Notes: a model not told the origin generated them from the sequence alone. A DNA stretch of 64,000 nt from Pikeienuella piscinae (GCF_011044155.1 NZ_CP049056.1:4034001-4098000); one strand, 5' to 3'. Shown: positions 52,550 through 62,674, counted from the first letter of the stretch. Program-made: numbers and translations.

Positions 52550-53562
52550 TGGCGCCGGCGCCGCTGATCTTCGGCTTTGAGAGCGCGGAGCTGACGGCGC
52601 GGGAGCGGGATTTCTTCCGCTCGGCCAACCCATGGGGCTTCATCGTCTTCGCCCGGAACGTCGGGAATCAGGCGCAGCTTTCCGCGCTGACCGCCGATCT
52701 GCGCGATGCGGTGGGCCGCGCCGCGCCGGTGCTGATCGATCAGGAGGGCGGGCGCGTCCAGCGTCTCCGCCCGCCGAACTGGCGTAAGTTCCCGCCCGCG
52801 ATGGCGGAAATAGAAGGGCGGAAGCTGGAGACTGCGGCCGAGGCGCTGGTCTTGCGCTACCGGCTGATTGCGCATGAGCTTTCCGCCTGCGGGATCGACG
52901 TGAACTGCGCGCCGCTTCTCGATGTCGCCAGCGCCGGGCTGCATGAGGCGATCGGAGATCGCGCGCTCGGGCGCGATCCGGCGACCGTCGCCGCGCTCGG
53001 CCACGCGGTTCGGCGCGGGCTGATGGCGGGCGGCGTGCTCCCCGTGGTGAAACATCTCCCCGGCTATGGCCGCGCCACCGTCGACCCGCATGTCGCGCTG
53101 CCCGTGGTGAGCGCCCCCCGCGCCGATCTGGAGCTGGATTTCGCGCCGTTCCGCGCGCATGCCGACGCGCCGATGGGTATGACTGCGCATCTGGTGATCG
53201 AAGCAGTGGACAGCGAATACGCGGTCACGTTTTCCGGCCCCTGCATCGACCTGATCCGCGAGGAGATCGGCTTCGACGGGCTGCTGATGACCGACGATAT
53301 CTCCATGGGCGCCCTTCAAGGTCCGATTGGCGAACGCGTCGAGGCCAGCCTCGGCGCCGGCTGCGATATCGTTCTCCACTGCAATGGCGAGATGGCGGAA
53401 ATGGAGGCGGCGGCCGCCGCCGCCGGAACGCTGACCGACGCCGCCCTGAAACGCGCCGAAGCCGTGGACGCCTTGAAACGCGAGGTCGAGGAGATCGACA
53501 TCGCCGAGGTCGCGCGCCGCTATGACGCGCTCTCTTCGCGAAAGGCGGACTGCCATGCGTGA
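52549..53562 (+). CDS. nagZ: Beta-N-acetylhexosaminidase
   Basis: A 337-aa glycoside hydrolase family 3 enzyme, cytosolic, that removes N-acetylglucosamine from peptidoglycan muropeptides during recycling. It has KHLPGYGRATVDPH (about 167-180, the general-acid His region) and the nucleophile segment MTDDISMGAL (about 247-256). DQEGGRVQRL is the substrate-binding loop. It overlaps the SPOR gene upstream and scpA downstream (8 bases). Confidence 0.92.
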   Translation: MAPAPLIFGFESAELTARERDFFRSANPWGFIVFARNVGNQAQLSALTADLRDAVGRAAPVLIDQEGGRVQRLRPPNWRKFPPAMAEIEGRKLETAAEALVLRYRLIAHELSACGIDVNCAPLLDVASAGLHEAIGDRALGRDPATVAALGHAVRRGLMAGGVLPVVKHLPGYGRATVDPHVALPVVSAPRADLELDFAPFRAHADAPMGMTAHLVIEAVDSEYAVTFSGPCIDLIREEIGFDGLLMTDDISMGALQGPIGERVEASLGAGCDIVLHCNGEMAEMEAAAAAAGTLTDAALKRAEAVDALKREVEEIDIAEVARRYDALSSRKADCHA

Positions 53563-54397
53563 CGACAGGGGCCATGAGCCGATCCTTCCACCCGAGAAGA
53601 AAGAGGAAGAGCTCTTTGTCGCGCCCCGCGCCGAAGCTGTCGATCCGGAGGCGCTTCTGGTCGATGTTGACGGTTTCGAGGGGCCGCTCGATCTTCTTCT
53701 AACGCTGGCGCGCGGCCAGAAGGTGGATCTGCGCCGCGTCTCGATTCTCCAACTCGCGGAGCAGTATCTCGCCTTCGTTTCGGCGGCGCGGAAACTCCGG
53801 ATCGAACTCGCCGCCGATTATCTCGTCATGGCGGCCTGGCTCGCCTTTCTGAAATCCCGCCTCCTCCTGCCGCCGCCGGATGAGGAGGAAGGCCCGAGCG
53901 CGGAGGAACTCGCCGCCCGGCTCGCCTTCCGGCTGGAGCGGCTGGAGGCCATGCGCACCGCCGGCGCCCGTCTGATGGCCCGCGATCAGCTTGGCCGCGA
54001 GACATTCGCGCGGGGCGAGGCGGAGGTGCCGACCGTGCGGCGCGAGGTGGAATGGACCGCCTCGCTCGCGGAACTGCTGGCCGCGTACGCGCGCGTCAAG
54101 ACCAAGGAAAGCTACGAGCCGCTGCACCTTCGCAGGGCGCCGGTCTTCGCGCTCGACGACGCGGTCAAACGTCTCGCCGGGCTGGTCGGCGAGGCGCTGG
54201 ACTGGACCGCGCTTTCCGCCTGGCTGCCGCTCGAGTGGACCGGCGCGCCGGATCGCCGACGCAGCGCTCTCGCCTCGCATTTCGCAGCCTCGCTGGAATT
54301 GGTGAAGCGGGGCGAAGCCGAGCTTCGGCAGGATGACGCCTTCGGTCCGATCATGCTGCGCGCTCGCAGGAAAAAGGTCGCCGACGCTCATGTCTGA
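53555..54397 (+). CDS. scpA: Segregation and condensation protein A
   Basis: A 280-aa kleisin subunit of the SMC-ScpAB condensin. The N-terminal VDGFEGPLDLLLTLARGQKVDL (about 35-56) is the diagnostic helical domain that contacts the SMC neck. The C-terminal winged helix closes the ring. The ATG at 53555 lies within the end of nagZ and the last codons overlap scpB. Such overlaps imply tight translational coupling. Confidence 0.93.
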   Translation: MRDDRGHEPILPPEKKEEELFVAPRAEAVDPEALLVDVDGFEGPLDLLLTLARGQKVDLRRVSILQLAEQYLAFVSAARKLRIELAADYLVMAAWLAFLKSRLLLPPPDEEEGPSAEELAARLAFRLERLEAMRTAGARLMARDQLGRETFARGEAEVPTVRREVEWTASLAELLAAYARVKTKESYEPLHLRRAPVFALDDAVKRLAGLVGEALDWTALSAWLPLEWTGAPDRRRSALASHFAASLELVKRGEAELRQDDAFGPIMLRARRKKVADAHV

Positions 54398-55037
54398 CGA
54401 CGCTTCCAGAAGCGCCGAAAGCCTCTTCACCGCGCCGCCGCTGGCGGAGCAGGAGCGGATGGTCGAGGCGCTGCTCTTCGCCGCGGCCAAGCCGGTCAGC
54501 CTCAAAGAGATGGCGGAGCGCATGCCGCACGGTTCCGACCCGGCCGAGGCGCTGGCGCATCTTCGCCGCCGCTATGAGGGGCGCGGCGTTCTGATCCGTC
54601 GCGTGGGGCAGGGTTGGGCGATCCGCACCGCGCCCGACCTCGCGTTTCTGATGCGCCGCGATCAGGTCGAGACGCGCCGGCTCTCTCGCGCCGCGGTCGA
54701 GACGCTGGCGATCATCGCCTATCACCAGCCGGTGACCCGCGCCGAGATAGAGGAGATCAGGGGCGTTTCGGTCTCGAAGGGCACGGTCGACATGCTGATC
54801 GAGCTTGAATGGGTCCGGCTGGGTCGGCGCCGGATGACCCCCGGCCGCCCGATCACCTTCGTCACCACCGAGAGCTTTCTCGACCATTTCAGCCTCGAAA
54901 GCCCCCGCGACCTCCCCGGTGTCAGGGAACTCCGCGACGCCGGCCTTCTCGACAACCAGGGCGCGGTCGACGCCGGCGAGGAGGACGATGACGACGATGC
55001 CCCGCCCCAGAAAGGCCAGGACGAGCTCTTCGAGTAG
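54390..55037 (+). CDS. scpB: Segregation and condensation protein B
   Basis: A 215-aa ScpB with two winged helices. VEALLFAAAKPVSLKEMAERMP (about 25-46) and the YHQPVTRAEIEEIRGVSVSKG segment (about 110-130) are typical, and it ends in an acidic tail (EEDDDDDAPP). It dimerises and binds ScpA in the condensin complex. It closes the block. The tatABC genes that I expect next in many Rhodobacteraceae are absent. Confidence 0.93.
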   Translation: MSDDASRSAESLFTAPPLAEQERMVEALLFAAAKPVSLKEMAERMPHGSDPAEALAHLRRRYEGRGVLIRRVGQGWAIRTAPDLAFLMRRDQVETRRLSRAAVETLAIIAYHQPVTRAEIEEIRGVSVSKGTVDMLIELEWVRLGRRRMTPGRPITFVTTESFLDHFSLESPRDLPGVRELRDAGLLDNQGAVDAGEEDDDDDAPPQKGQDELFE

Positions 55038-55503
55038 ACGGCGCGCATCGTCTGCGCGACGGGCGAGAGAGCGTGAGCGTCCGACCGTTCGCGCCGCTCC
55101 GGCGGAAGTCCGCGCCGTCCCTGGCGGGAAGGAGATCCGGGCCGCGTCTGCTTTCGCCGCGAGCGACCTGGGCCGCTTTCATGTCTCGCCCTCGTACGAT
55201 CGCCGCTCTTGCACAGGTCCCGAAGCTCATTTCCGATGAGGTGACGGCGAGCATGTCCTTCGCGACGACGCGCGGCTGCGATGTCCAGGAGAGAAGGGGC
55301 GCGCCGGGACGACAACGCCCCCGAGATTGGCGCACCCACGGATGACGCGCCTGCTTGAGACGGGAGAGGCCACGCCGTAGCGTCGCCGGCATGGCCAAAC
55401 GCAGCTCTTCCGATCATTCCCAGACCAGCCTGGAGACTGTCGGCCCGGCAGCGTTGGACGCTGGGGTTTGGAATACCGGCCGTGCGAGAAGGGAAGAGAC
55501 GCG
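55038..55503. other. Intergenic region after scpB without a convincing gene
   Basis: About 465 bases. A 6-bp hairpin CGCGCA/TGCGCG lies shortly after the scpB stop (about 55042-55058) without a T-run. Open frames here look like composition-driven reading frames with Arg/Ser/Pro bias. No tRNA, small RNA structure or operator was recognised. It likely contains the promoter of the LysR gene. Confidence 0.4.
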
Positions 55504-56418
55504 ATGATCAGGAATTCGATCAATCTGAAGCAACTTGAAGCCTTCGTCGCTGTTGTCGATTTCGGCACTTTCCGAAATGCGGCCGCACATCTCGGGACGA
55601 CGCAGCCGAACATCTCCGCGCGCATAGCGGCGCTCGAATCCGGCATCGACGCGTTGCTCATGCGGCGCGATGCGGGCTCCGTGACCCTGACCGAAAAGGG
55701 GCGCACCCTTCTGCCTGCGGCGCGCAGAGTGCTCTGGTCGGCGGAGGCGTTCCTCGAAGAGGCGCACCGCACGGATCTGATCGCCGACAAGCTGAGACTG
55801 GGCGTCACGGAAATCGTCGCCGGCGCCTGGCTGAACGCGTATCTCCGCCGATTGCGGGAGGTCTACCCCTCGCTTACGGTCGAACTGACGGTCAATCTCT
55901 CTCGCGAGATCGAGCGCGACCTGGCATCGGGCGATCTCGACCTTTCATTGCAGACGGCCCCCTTCGCCATCGACATGCCAAGCGCTATCGAACTTGGTGA
56001 GTATGAATACAACTGGGTCGCGGCGCCCTTCGTCGCCGATGAGTTTTCTTCGCCGCTCAGCCTTGCGGACGCGATGGAATCGGCAGTTCTGATGCACGCG
56101 AAACACACGACGGCATCCGTCGAATTGCTGGAGGCGGCGCGGTTGCGCGGGCTGCGGACGGATCGCGTCGTTCATTCGAACAGTCTCGCGTCCTGCATCC
56201 AGATGGCGGTTGACGGACTCGGCCTCGCGCTCGCGCCGCGCGCGCTGACCGCGCGCCTCGTCTCGCGAGGCGAGCTTCACGTCATGCCTTCGGATTGGCG
56301 ACCTTCTCCGTTACGGATATTTGCGCGCTATGACGACCGGCGCGCGCCACGCTTTGTCGCCGCCGCAGCGCGGCTGGCCGCGGAGGTTGAGCGCGCGAGC
56401 GGCGCTCACCTAGGATAA
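55504..56418 (+). CDS. LysR-family transcriptional regulator next to hyuAB
   Basis: A 304-aa LysR regulator. The helix-turn-helix region is LEAFVAVVDFGTFRNAAAHL and TTQPNISARIAALE (about 9-42), followed by the LysR effector domain ending GLALAPRALTARLVSRGEL. It reads in the same direction as hyuA, 125 bases upstream, and may control the hyuAB-aminotransferase-TRAP genes. The ATG at 55504 follows GGGAAGAGACGCG. Confidence 0.85.
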   Translation: MIRNSINLKQLEAFVAVVDFGTFRNAAAHLGTTQPNISARIAALESGIDALLMRRDAGSVTLTEKGRTLLPAARRVLWSAEAFLEEAHRTDLIADKLRLGVTEIVAGAWLNAYLRRLREVYPSLTVELTVNLSREIERDLASGDLDLSLQTAPFAIDMPSAIELGEYEYNWVAAPFVADEFSSPLSLADAMESAVLMHAKHTTASVELLEAARLRGLRTDRVVHSNSLASCIQMAVDGLGLALAPRALTARLVSRGELHVMPSDWRPSPLRIFARYDDRRAPRFVAAAARLAAEVERASGAHLG

Positions 56419-56543
56419 GAAAAATTGATCATGCCGAAACAGGAAAACAATTAGACTTGTTCGTCTTGCTTTCGCTTAGCTGGCGGGCGGGATTTGAAGG
56501 CGGCGCCGCCGTCGGGCGAGACGGCAGGGACAGGAGTGCAGGA

Positions 56544-58622
56544 ATGAAAGCGAAGTCCGTTCGGCTTGGCGTGGACATCGGCGGCACATTTACGGATGTC
56601 GTGCTCGAAAAGGATGGCGAGATCACCTCGACAAAGGTGCTCACCACATATGATGCGCCCGAACGAGCGATCATCGACGGCATCGCCCAGGTCTGCCGCA
56701 AGGCGGAGGTCGAGCCGGGCGAGATCGGCCAGATCATCCATGGCACCACGCTCGCGACCAACGCGCTTATCGAGCGGCGTGGCGCGAAGACGGCGTTGAT
56801 CACCACCGAGGGCTTTCGCGACGTGATCGAGATGCGGACGGAAAGCCGCTTCGAGCAATACGACCTCAATCTTCTGCTGCCGGAACCGCTGCTGCCGCGC
56901 TATATGCGCTTCACCGTGAAGGAACGTGTGAGCGCTACCGGCGAGACGCTGATCCCGCTCGATCGCGCCGAGGTCGAAGAGGTGGTGGAGCGGATCGCGC
57001 GGACGGGCGCCGAGTCCGTCGCCGTTGGCCTCATCCATTCCTATCTCGACGGCGCGCACGAACGCATGATCCGTGATGTCGTGGCGGAGAAGATGCCGGG
57101 CGCGGCGATCTCGCTCTCCTCTGAGGTGTCGCCTCAGATGCGGGAGTACGAGCGTTTCAACACTGTGGTGGCGAACGCTTTCATCAAGCCGCTGATGAAG
57201 TCCTATCTCGACCGGCTCGCCGACCGGTTGCGGGCGGAGGGCGCCGATTGCGACGTGTTCCTGATCCATTCCGGCGGCGGAATCATCTCGCTTGAGGACG
57301 CGGCCGAGTTTCCCGTGCGGCTGGTCGAGTCCGGCCCTGCGGGGGGCGCCGTCTTCGCCGCGCATATCGCGGCGCGCTACGGACTGGACAAGGTGCTCAG
57401 TTTCGACATGGGCGGGACGACCGCGAAGATCTGCCTGATCAAGAACCAGACGCCCAAGACCAGCCGCGTCTTCGAGGTGGCACGCACCTACCGGTTCAAG
57501 AAGGGTTCGGGGATGCCGATCTCAATTCCGGTGATCGACATGGTCGAGATCGGCGCTGGCGGCGGTTCGCTCGCCCATGTCGACGCGCTGCGACAGATTC
57601 GCGTCGGGCCTGAATCGGCGGGATCGGAGCCCGGCCCCGCCTGCTACGGAAGAGATGGGGAGCGGCCGGCCGTCACCGACGCCGATCTCGTTCTCGGAAA
57701 GCTCGATCCGGACAATTTCGCCGGTGGGTCGATCCGCCTTCACGCCGACCGGTCACGCGCGGCGCTGACCGGGCATATCGGCGAGCGGCTGGAGATGGAT
57801 GCCGCGGAAGCGGCGTTCGGCGTCGCCGAGGTGGTGGACGAGAACATGGCCAACGCCGCCCGCGTGCACGCGGTCGAGAACGGCGAGGATCTGTCTGGCT
57901 ACACGATGATCGCCTTCGGCGGCGCGGCGCCGCTCCATGCCGGCCGCCTCTGCGAGAAGCTCGGCGTCAGCCGCATGCTTGTGCCCGAAGGGGCGGGCGT
58001 CGGCTCCGCCATCGGCTTTCTGCGCGCGCCCTTCAGCTTCGAGGCGAACCGCTCGGTCTTCATGCGGCTTGACGCGTTCGAACCCGCCCGCATCACCGCT
58101 CTTCTTGACGAGTTGACGGAGGAGGCGACGAGTTTTGTCCGCTCTTGCGCGCCGGAAAGTGAGATCCTTTCGGAATACAAGGTCTACATGCGATATTCCG
58201 GTCAGGGGTGGGAGATCCCCGTCACCCTGACCAGGGAGCAGGCGACCAACCCTGATGCGGAGGTCTTCCTCGCGCGCTTCGAGGAGGATTACACGAAGCT
58301 CTTCGGGCGACCGGTCACCGGCATGGCGGTCGAAATCACCGTCTGGTCGGTCAACGCGACGACCCCGCCCGAGAACGTCGCCCGCGTCGAGACGGCGGAG
58401 CGGGCCGACCGCGCGCCTTCGGATGCGACGCGGCCGATCTTCGACGCCGCCGAGGGCGGCTTCGTCGACGCCGCCCTTGTCGATCGCGACAGAATCGGAA
58501 CCGGTCAGGCGGTGGACGGCCCCGCCGCGATCACGGAGACGGAGACGACCGTCATCGTGCCATCGAGCCGTTACGCGATCCGACAGCCGGATGGCTGCAT
58601 CGACATGCGCGAGAAGGAGTGA
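56544..58622 (+). CDS. hyuA: Hydantoinase/oxoprolinase subunit A family protein
   Basis: A 692-aa protein of the N-methylhydantoinase A/5-oxoprolinase/acetone carboxylase family. The N-terminal actin-like ATP-binding motif is GVDIGGTFTDVVLEKDGE (about 9-26), with HGTTLATNALIERRG (about 69-83). The central FDMGGTTAKICLI and HSGGGIIS are typical. It uses ATP to phosphorylate an amide oxygen before ring opening by subunit B. The start ATG at 56544 is preceded by AGGAGTGCAGGA; in-frame upstream starts are rejected. The exact substrate (5-oxoproline, hydantoin or another lactam) is unknown. Confidence 0.88.
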   Translation: MKAKSVRLGVDIGGTFTDVVLEKDGEITSTKVLTTYDAPERAIIDGIAQVCRKAEVEPGEIGQIIHGTTLATNALIERRGAKTALITTEGFRDVIEMRTESRFEQYDLNLLLPEPLLPRYMRFTVKERVSATGETLIPLDRAEVEEVVERIARTGAESVAVGLIHSYLDGAHERMIRDVVAEKMPGAAISLSSEVSPQMREYERFNTVVANAFIKPLMKSYLDRLADRLRAEGADCDVFLIHSGGGIISLEDAAEFPVRLVESGPAGGAVFAAHIAARYGLDKVLSFDMGGTTAKICLIKNQTPKTSRVFEVARTYRFKKGSGMPISIPVIDMVEIGAGGGSLAHVDALRQIRVGPESAGSEPGPACYGRDGERPAVTDADLVLGKLDPDNFAGGSIRLHADRSRAALTGHIGERLEMDAAEAAFGVAEVVDENMANAARVHAVENGEDLSGYTMIAFGGAAPLHAGRLCEKLGVSRMLVPEGAGVGSAIGFLRAPFSFEANRSVFMRLDAFEPARITALLDELTEEATSFVRSCAPESEILSEYKVYMRYSGQGWEIPVTLTREQATNPDAEVFLARFEEDYTKLFGRPVTGMAVEITVWSVNATTPPENVARVETAERADRAPSDATRPIFDAAEGGFVDAALVDRDRIGTGQAVDGPAAITETETTVIVPSSRYAIRQPDGCIDMREKE

Positions 58623-58626
58623 GGCG

Positions 58627-60336
58627 ATGACCCGCGAGCATTCACAGGTTTCCTACCAGGTGATGTGGAATCGCCTGATCTCCGTCGTCGAGGAGCAGGC
58701 GCAGGCGCTGATCAGAACTGCGTTCTCCACTTCGGTCCGGGAGGCGGGCGATCTTTCCGCCGGCGTCTACGACACCCATGGCCGCATGCTGGCGCAGGCG
58801 GTGACGGGAACGCCCGGCCATGTGAACGCTATGGCTGACGCCGTTGCTCACTTCATCCGCGAGATTGGTCGCCAGAACATCTTCGAGGGCGATGTCTACA
58901 TCACCAACGATCCCTGGAAGGGAACGGGCCATCTCCATGACATTACGATGGTCACACCGTCTTTCCACAGAGGCGTGCTCGTGGGGTTCTTCGCCTGCAC
59001 GGCGCATATCGTTGATATCGGCGGGCGCGGCTTCGGCGCGGACGCGGCGAGCGTCTATGAGGAAGGGCTCTACATTCCGATCATGAAGTTCGCCGAGCGG
59101 ACGGAAGTGGACATGCCCTTCATCCGGCTCGTGCGCGCGAATGTGCGCGAGCCGGACCAGCTCATCGGCGACATGTACGCGCTGGCCACCTGCAACGAGA
59201 TTGGCCATCGCCGCCTGATCGACATGATGGAGGAGTTCGAACTCGACACGCTGGAAGGGATCGCCGAGTTCATTCTCGAGAATTCGCGCCGCGCCACGCT
59301 CGAACGCATCGGCGCGCTGCCGGCGGGGGCCGCGTCCGGCGAGATGACCGTGGACGGGTTCGACAGCCCGATCACGCTGAAGGTCAAGCTGACGGTCGAG
59401 AAAGACAGGATCGTCTCGGATTTCACCGGCACGAGCAGCGTCGACAAGAAGGGCATCAACTGCCCGCTGGTCTACACCAAGGCTTATAGCTGCTACGCTC
59501 TCAAATGCGCGATCGCGCCGGAGATTCCGAACAATCACGCTTCGCTCGCGCCTTTCGAGATCGTGGCCGCCGAGGATACGATCGTGAACGCGAAACACCC
59601 CGCGCCGGTCGCGCTCAGGCACATCATCGGGCATTTCGTGCCCGACGCGGTCTATGACGCGCTGGATCAGATCCTGCCCGGCGTCGTTCCGGCGGAGGGC
59701 GCGGGCTCCCTCTGCAACTTCCAGGTTTCGCTCAGGCCCCGGTCGGACGCGCCGGCGCCCCCCGGCGCGCGGCGCGCGGAGGTGCTGACCTTCAACTCGG
59801 GCGGCTCCGGCGCTCGGCCGACCCATGACGGGCTGAACGCCACGGCGTTTCCCTCGGGCGTGATGACCATGCCGATCGAGGCGACCGAACATACCGGCCC
59901 CGTCATCATCTGGCGGAAGGAGTTGCGCCCCGATTCCGGCGGCGCGGGCGAGACGCGCGGCGGATTGGGCCAATACATGGAGGTTGGCGCCGTCGAGGGG
60001 CACGAGTTCGACTTCCAGGCCATGTTTGACCGCGTGAACCACCCCGCGCAGGGCCGGCGCGGCGGGCATGCAGGCGAACCGACGACAATTTCGCAGGATG
60101 ACGGCGCGCCGATGCGGGGGAAGGGAAAACAGTTCGTCCCGCACGGGCGCAAGGTCATGCTCGCGTTCCCGGGCGGCGCCGGCTACGGCGACCCGCGTAA
60201 TCGCGACGCCGCGAAGGTGAGGCGCGATCTCGCGCTCGGCTACATATCGGCGCGGGTGGCGAAGGAGTCATACGGGCTGACCGATGAAGACATCGCCGCC
60301 GTGGAGGCGGCCGTGAGCAGAGGCGAGACGGTCTGA
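58627..60336 (+). CDS. hyuB: Hydantoinase/oxoprolinase subunit B family protein
   Basis: A 569-aa partner of HyuA. Landmarks include QVMWNRLISVVEEQAQALIRTAFS (about 11-34), SVREAGDLSAGVYD, FEGDVYITNDPWKGTGHLHD and the C-terminal FNSGGSGARPTHDGLNATAFPSG. It catalyses hydrolytic ring opening in complex with HyuA. It starts 4 bases after the hyuA stop. It overlaps the aminotransferase start by one base (TGATG), so the three genes form a unit. Confidence 0.88.
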   Translation: MTREHSQVSYQVMWNRLISVVEEQAQALIRTAFSTSVREAGDLSAGVYDTHGRMLAQAVTGTPGHVNAMADAVAHFIREIGRQNIFEGDVYITNDPWKGTGHLHDITMVTPSFHRGVLVGFFACTAHIVDIGGRGFGADAASVYEEGLYIPIMKFAERTEVDMPFIRLVRANVREPDQLIGDMYALATCNEIGHRRLIDMMEEFELDTLEGIAEFILENSRRATLERIGALPAGAASGEMTVDGFDSPITLKVKLTVEKDRIVSDFTGTSSVDKKGINCPLVYTKAYSCYALKCAIAPEIPNNHASLAPFEIVAAEDTIVNAKHPAPVALRHIIGHFVPDAVYDALDQILPGVVPAEGAGSLCNFQVSLRPRSDAPAPPGARRAEVLTFNSGGSGARPTHDGLNATAFPSGVMTMPIEATEHTGPVIIWRKELRPDSGGAGETRGGLGQYMEVGAVEGHEFDFQAMFDRVNHPAQGRRGGHAGEPTTISQDDGAPMRGKGKQFVPHGRKVMLAFPGGAGYGDPRNRDAAKVRRDLALGYISARVAKESYGLTDEDIAAVEAAVSRGETV

Positions 60337-61604
60337 TGGCGCGGCTCGATTCCCGCGGTCCGCAACCCGCCGAAACGCCCGTGCGATACGCATCATCCCG
60401 GCTCGACCCGGTCAAACCCTCGGCCTCCGCATGGGTCTCGCAAGCCGCGCAGGAGGCGCGGGCCCGCGGTGAAGACGTGATCGACCTTGGCGTCGGCGAG
60501 CCGGATTTCGACACCCCCGCGCATATCAAGGAAGCGGCGCATGTCGCGGCGTTGAATGGAGAGACGAAATATCCGCTTACAGGCGGGACAGCCCGGCTCA
60601 AGGCGGCGATCTCCGCGAAATTGCGCGGCGAGAACGGACTGGAGTATGGCCCGGACGGGATCATCGTCTCCAACGGCGCCAAGCAGGTGATCTTCGATGC
60701 GCTGATGGCGACCCTTGAGCCCGGGGACGAGGTTCTGCTCGCGGCGCCCTATTTCGGCTCCTACGCGGACGCCGTCTTGATGCTGGGCGGAAAGCCGGTC
60801 GTCATTCCCTGCCGCGCGGAGGACGGGTTTCGTCTCACGCCGGAAAGGCTTGAGGGCGCGCTGACCGAACGCGCGCGCTGGCTCTTTCTCAACTACCCGT
60901 CGAACCCGGCCGGCGCGGTCTATGACGAGTCGGAGCTGCGCGCGCTCGGCGCGATCATGCGCGGGCGCGAGAATCTTCTGCTGCTCGCGGACGAGATTTA
61001 CGAGCACATCCTTTTCGACGGGCGCGCATTCCGGTCCTTCGCCGCCGCCTGCCCCGAACTGAAGAACCGCGTTCTGACTGTAAACGGGGTGTCAAAGGCC
61101 TATGCGATGACGGGCTGGCGCATCGGTTACGGCGCGGGGCCCGCGCCGCTGATCGCTGCGATGACCAAGGTTCAGAGCCAGATCAGCTCCGGCGCCTGTT
61201 CGATCGCGCAGGCCGCCGCCGCCGCCGCGCTGGAAGGACCGCAGGACGAGGTGCGCCGGTTCCGGAACGCGTTCGAGAAGCGGCGCAATCTGGTCGTGGA
61301 GCGCGTCGCCGGAATCCCCGGTCTCCGGCTCGCGCCGCCCGGCGGCGCCTTCTACGCGCTCATCGAATGCGGCGCGCTGATCGGCGCGACGACGCCTGAT
61401 GGCGGCGTCATCGGCGATGACGCCGATCTGACCGCCTATCTCCTCACGCGCGCAGGGGTCGCCGCGGTGCCGGGCGCGGCCTATGGAATCTCTCCCTATT
61501 TCCGTATCTCGACGGCGTCGTCCGAGGAGGTTCTGACACAGGCGCTGGAACGGATCGCCACTGCGGTCGGCGCGCTCCGGCCGAAGGAGGTCGGCGTTTC
61601 CTGA
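60336..61604 (+). CDS. Class I PLP aminotransferase
   Basis: A 422-aa fold-type I aminotransferase of the aspartate aminotransferase class. It has GVGEPDFDTP (about 51-60), the substrate/phosphate segment NYPSNPAGAV (about 187-196), DEIYEHILFDG and the PLP-lysine motif SKAYAMTGWRIGY (about 253-265). It would transaminate the amino acid released by HyuAB. The overlap with hyuB supports a shared pathway. The substrate is unknown. Confidence 0.88.
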   Translation: MARLDSRGPQPAETPVRYASSRLDPVKPSASAWVSQAAQEARARGEDVIDLGVGEPDFDTPAHIKEAAHVAALNGETKYPLTGGTARLKAAISAKLRGENGLEYGPDGIIVSNGAKQVIFDALMATLEPGDEVLLAAPYFGSYADAVLMLGGKPVVIPCRAEDGFRLTPERLEGALTERARWLFLNYPSNPAGAVYDESELRALGAIMRGRENLLLLADEIYEHILFDGRAFRSFAAACPELKNRVLTVNGVSKAYAMTGWRIGYGAGPAPLIAAMTKVQSQISSGACSIAQAAAAAALEGPQDEVRRFRNAFEKRRNLVVERVAGIPGLRLAPPGGAFYALIECGALIGATTPDGGVIGDDADLTAYLLTRAGVAAVPGAAYGISPYFRISTASSEEVLTQALERIATAVGALRPKEVGVS

Positions 61605-61681
61605 TCGTGGACGTTGCGCCGCACGGGCCAGTCCGTGCATAAATCGGAAAACAAAAACTACAGCAGTTCAGCAATGGAGGT

Positions 61682-62674
61682 ATGAACACGATGAACGATC
61701 TGACGAAATTTGGCGTAGCCGCCGCGCTTGCGATGGCGTTCGCGGGGCCGGTCGCGGCGGAGACCACGTGGGTCATGGCTTCGGGCTATCCCGAGGACAG
61801 CTTCTTCACCAAGAACATCCGCGCCTTCATCGAGGAGGTCGAGGCCGCGAGCGAGGGAGAACTCAAGATCGACCTGCGCCCCAATGGCGAACTCATCAAG
61901 CTGGACGCGATCCGCCGCGCGGTGCAGTCGGGCCAGATTCAGCTCGGGGAGATCCGCTTCGGCGTCTATGGCAACGAGAGCCCGATGTTCACGCTCGACA
62001 GCCTGCCGAACGTCGCCGGCGATTACGACGCCGCCCGCAAGCTGATGGAAGCGCAGAAGCCGTGGTTCGACAAGGTTTTCGGTGATGACGGCATGATGGT
62101 CATCAGCTATGCGCCCTGGCCGGGGCAAGGTTTCTACACCGATTTCCCCGTCGAAGACGGCTCCAAGTTCCAGGATGTGAAACTTCGCATCTATTCCCCG
62201 GCGACCCAGCGGATGGGCGAGCTTCTGGGCTTCCAGGCGACGATCCTGCCGTTCGCCGAGGTGCCGCAGGCCTTCTCTACCGGATTGATTGAGGCGCTCT
62301 TCACCTCAGCGCAGACTGGCAACGACATCCAAGCCTGGGACTATGTGGATCATTTCACCTATACGGGCTCGATGCACAACAAGAACGGGTTCATCATCAA
62401 CAAGCGCGCCCTCAAGGCGCTGGACCCCAAGCTGCAGGAAGCCATTCTCGCGGCGGGTGAGCGGGCCACGGAAAGAGCGTTCAAGCTGAGCAAGGAAGCT
62501 TCGGACGAAACTCAGGCCAAACTGGTCGAGAACGGCATGATCGTTACCGAGGCTTCGCCGGAATTGCAGGCGAAGCTGGCCGAAATCGGCAAAGCCATGA
62601 CCGAGGAATGGAGCGCGCAGGCTTCACCGGAAGAACTGGAGGTTCTGAAGGCTTATCAGGCTTCGATGCAGTAA
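61682..62674 (+). CDS. dctP: TRAP transporter substrate-binding protein (DctP-like)
   Basis: A 330-aa periplasmic binding protein. A signal peptide (MNTMNDLTKFGVAAALAMAF, cleavage about VAA-E at 27) precedes the DctP fold. The conserved carboxylate-binding arginine is expected in KLRIYSPATQRMGELLG (about 159-175). It binds an organic acid or amino-acid-like ligand for a Na+/H+ symporter. It begins 77 bases after the aminotransferase, with GGAGGT before the start, and is followed by DctQ and DctM. The HyuAB neighbours suggest a cyclic amide or its acid. Confidence 0.88.
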   Translation: MNTMNDLTKFGVAAALAMAFAGPVAAETTWVMASGYPEDSFFTKNIRAFIEEVEAASEGELKIDLRPNGELIKLDAIRRAVQSGQIQLGEIRFGVYGNESPMFTLDSLPNVAGDYDAARKLMEAQKPWFDKVFGDDGMMVISYAPWPGQGFYTDFPVEDGSKFQDVKLRIYSPATQRMGELLGFQATILPFAEVPQAFSTGLIEALFTSAQTGNDIQAWDYVDHFTYTGSMHNKNGFIINKRALKALDPKLQEAILAAGERATERAFKLSKEASDETQAKLVENGMIVTEASPELQAKLAEIGKAMTEEWSAQASPEELEVLKAYQASMQ

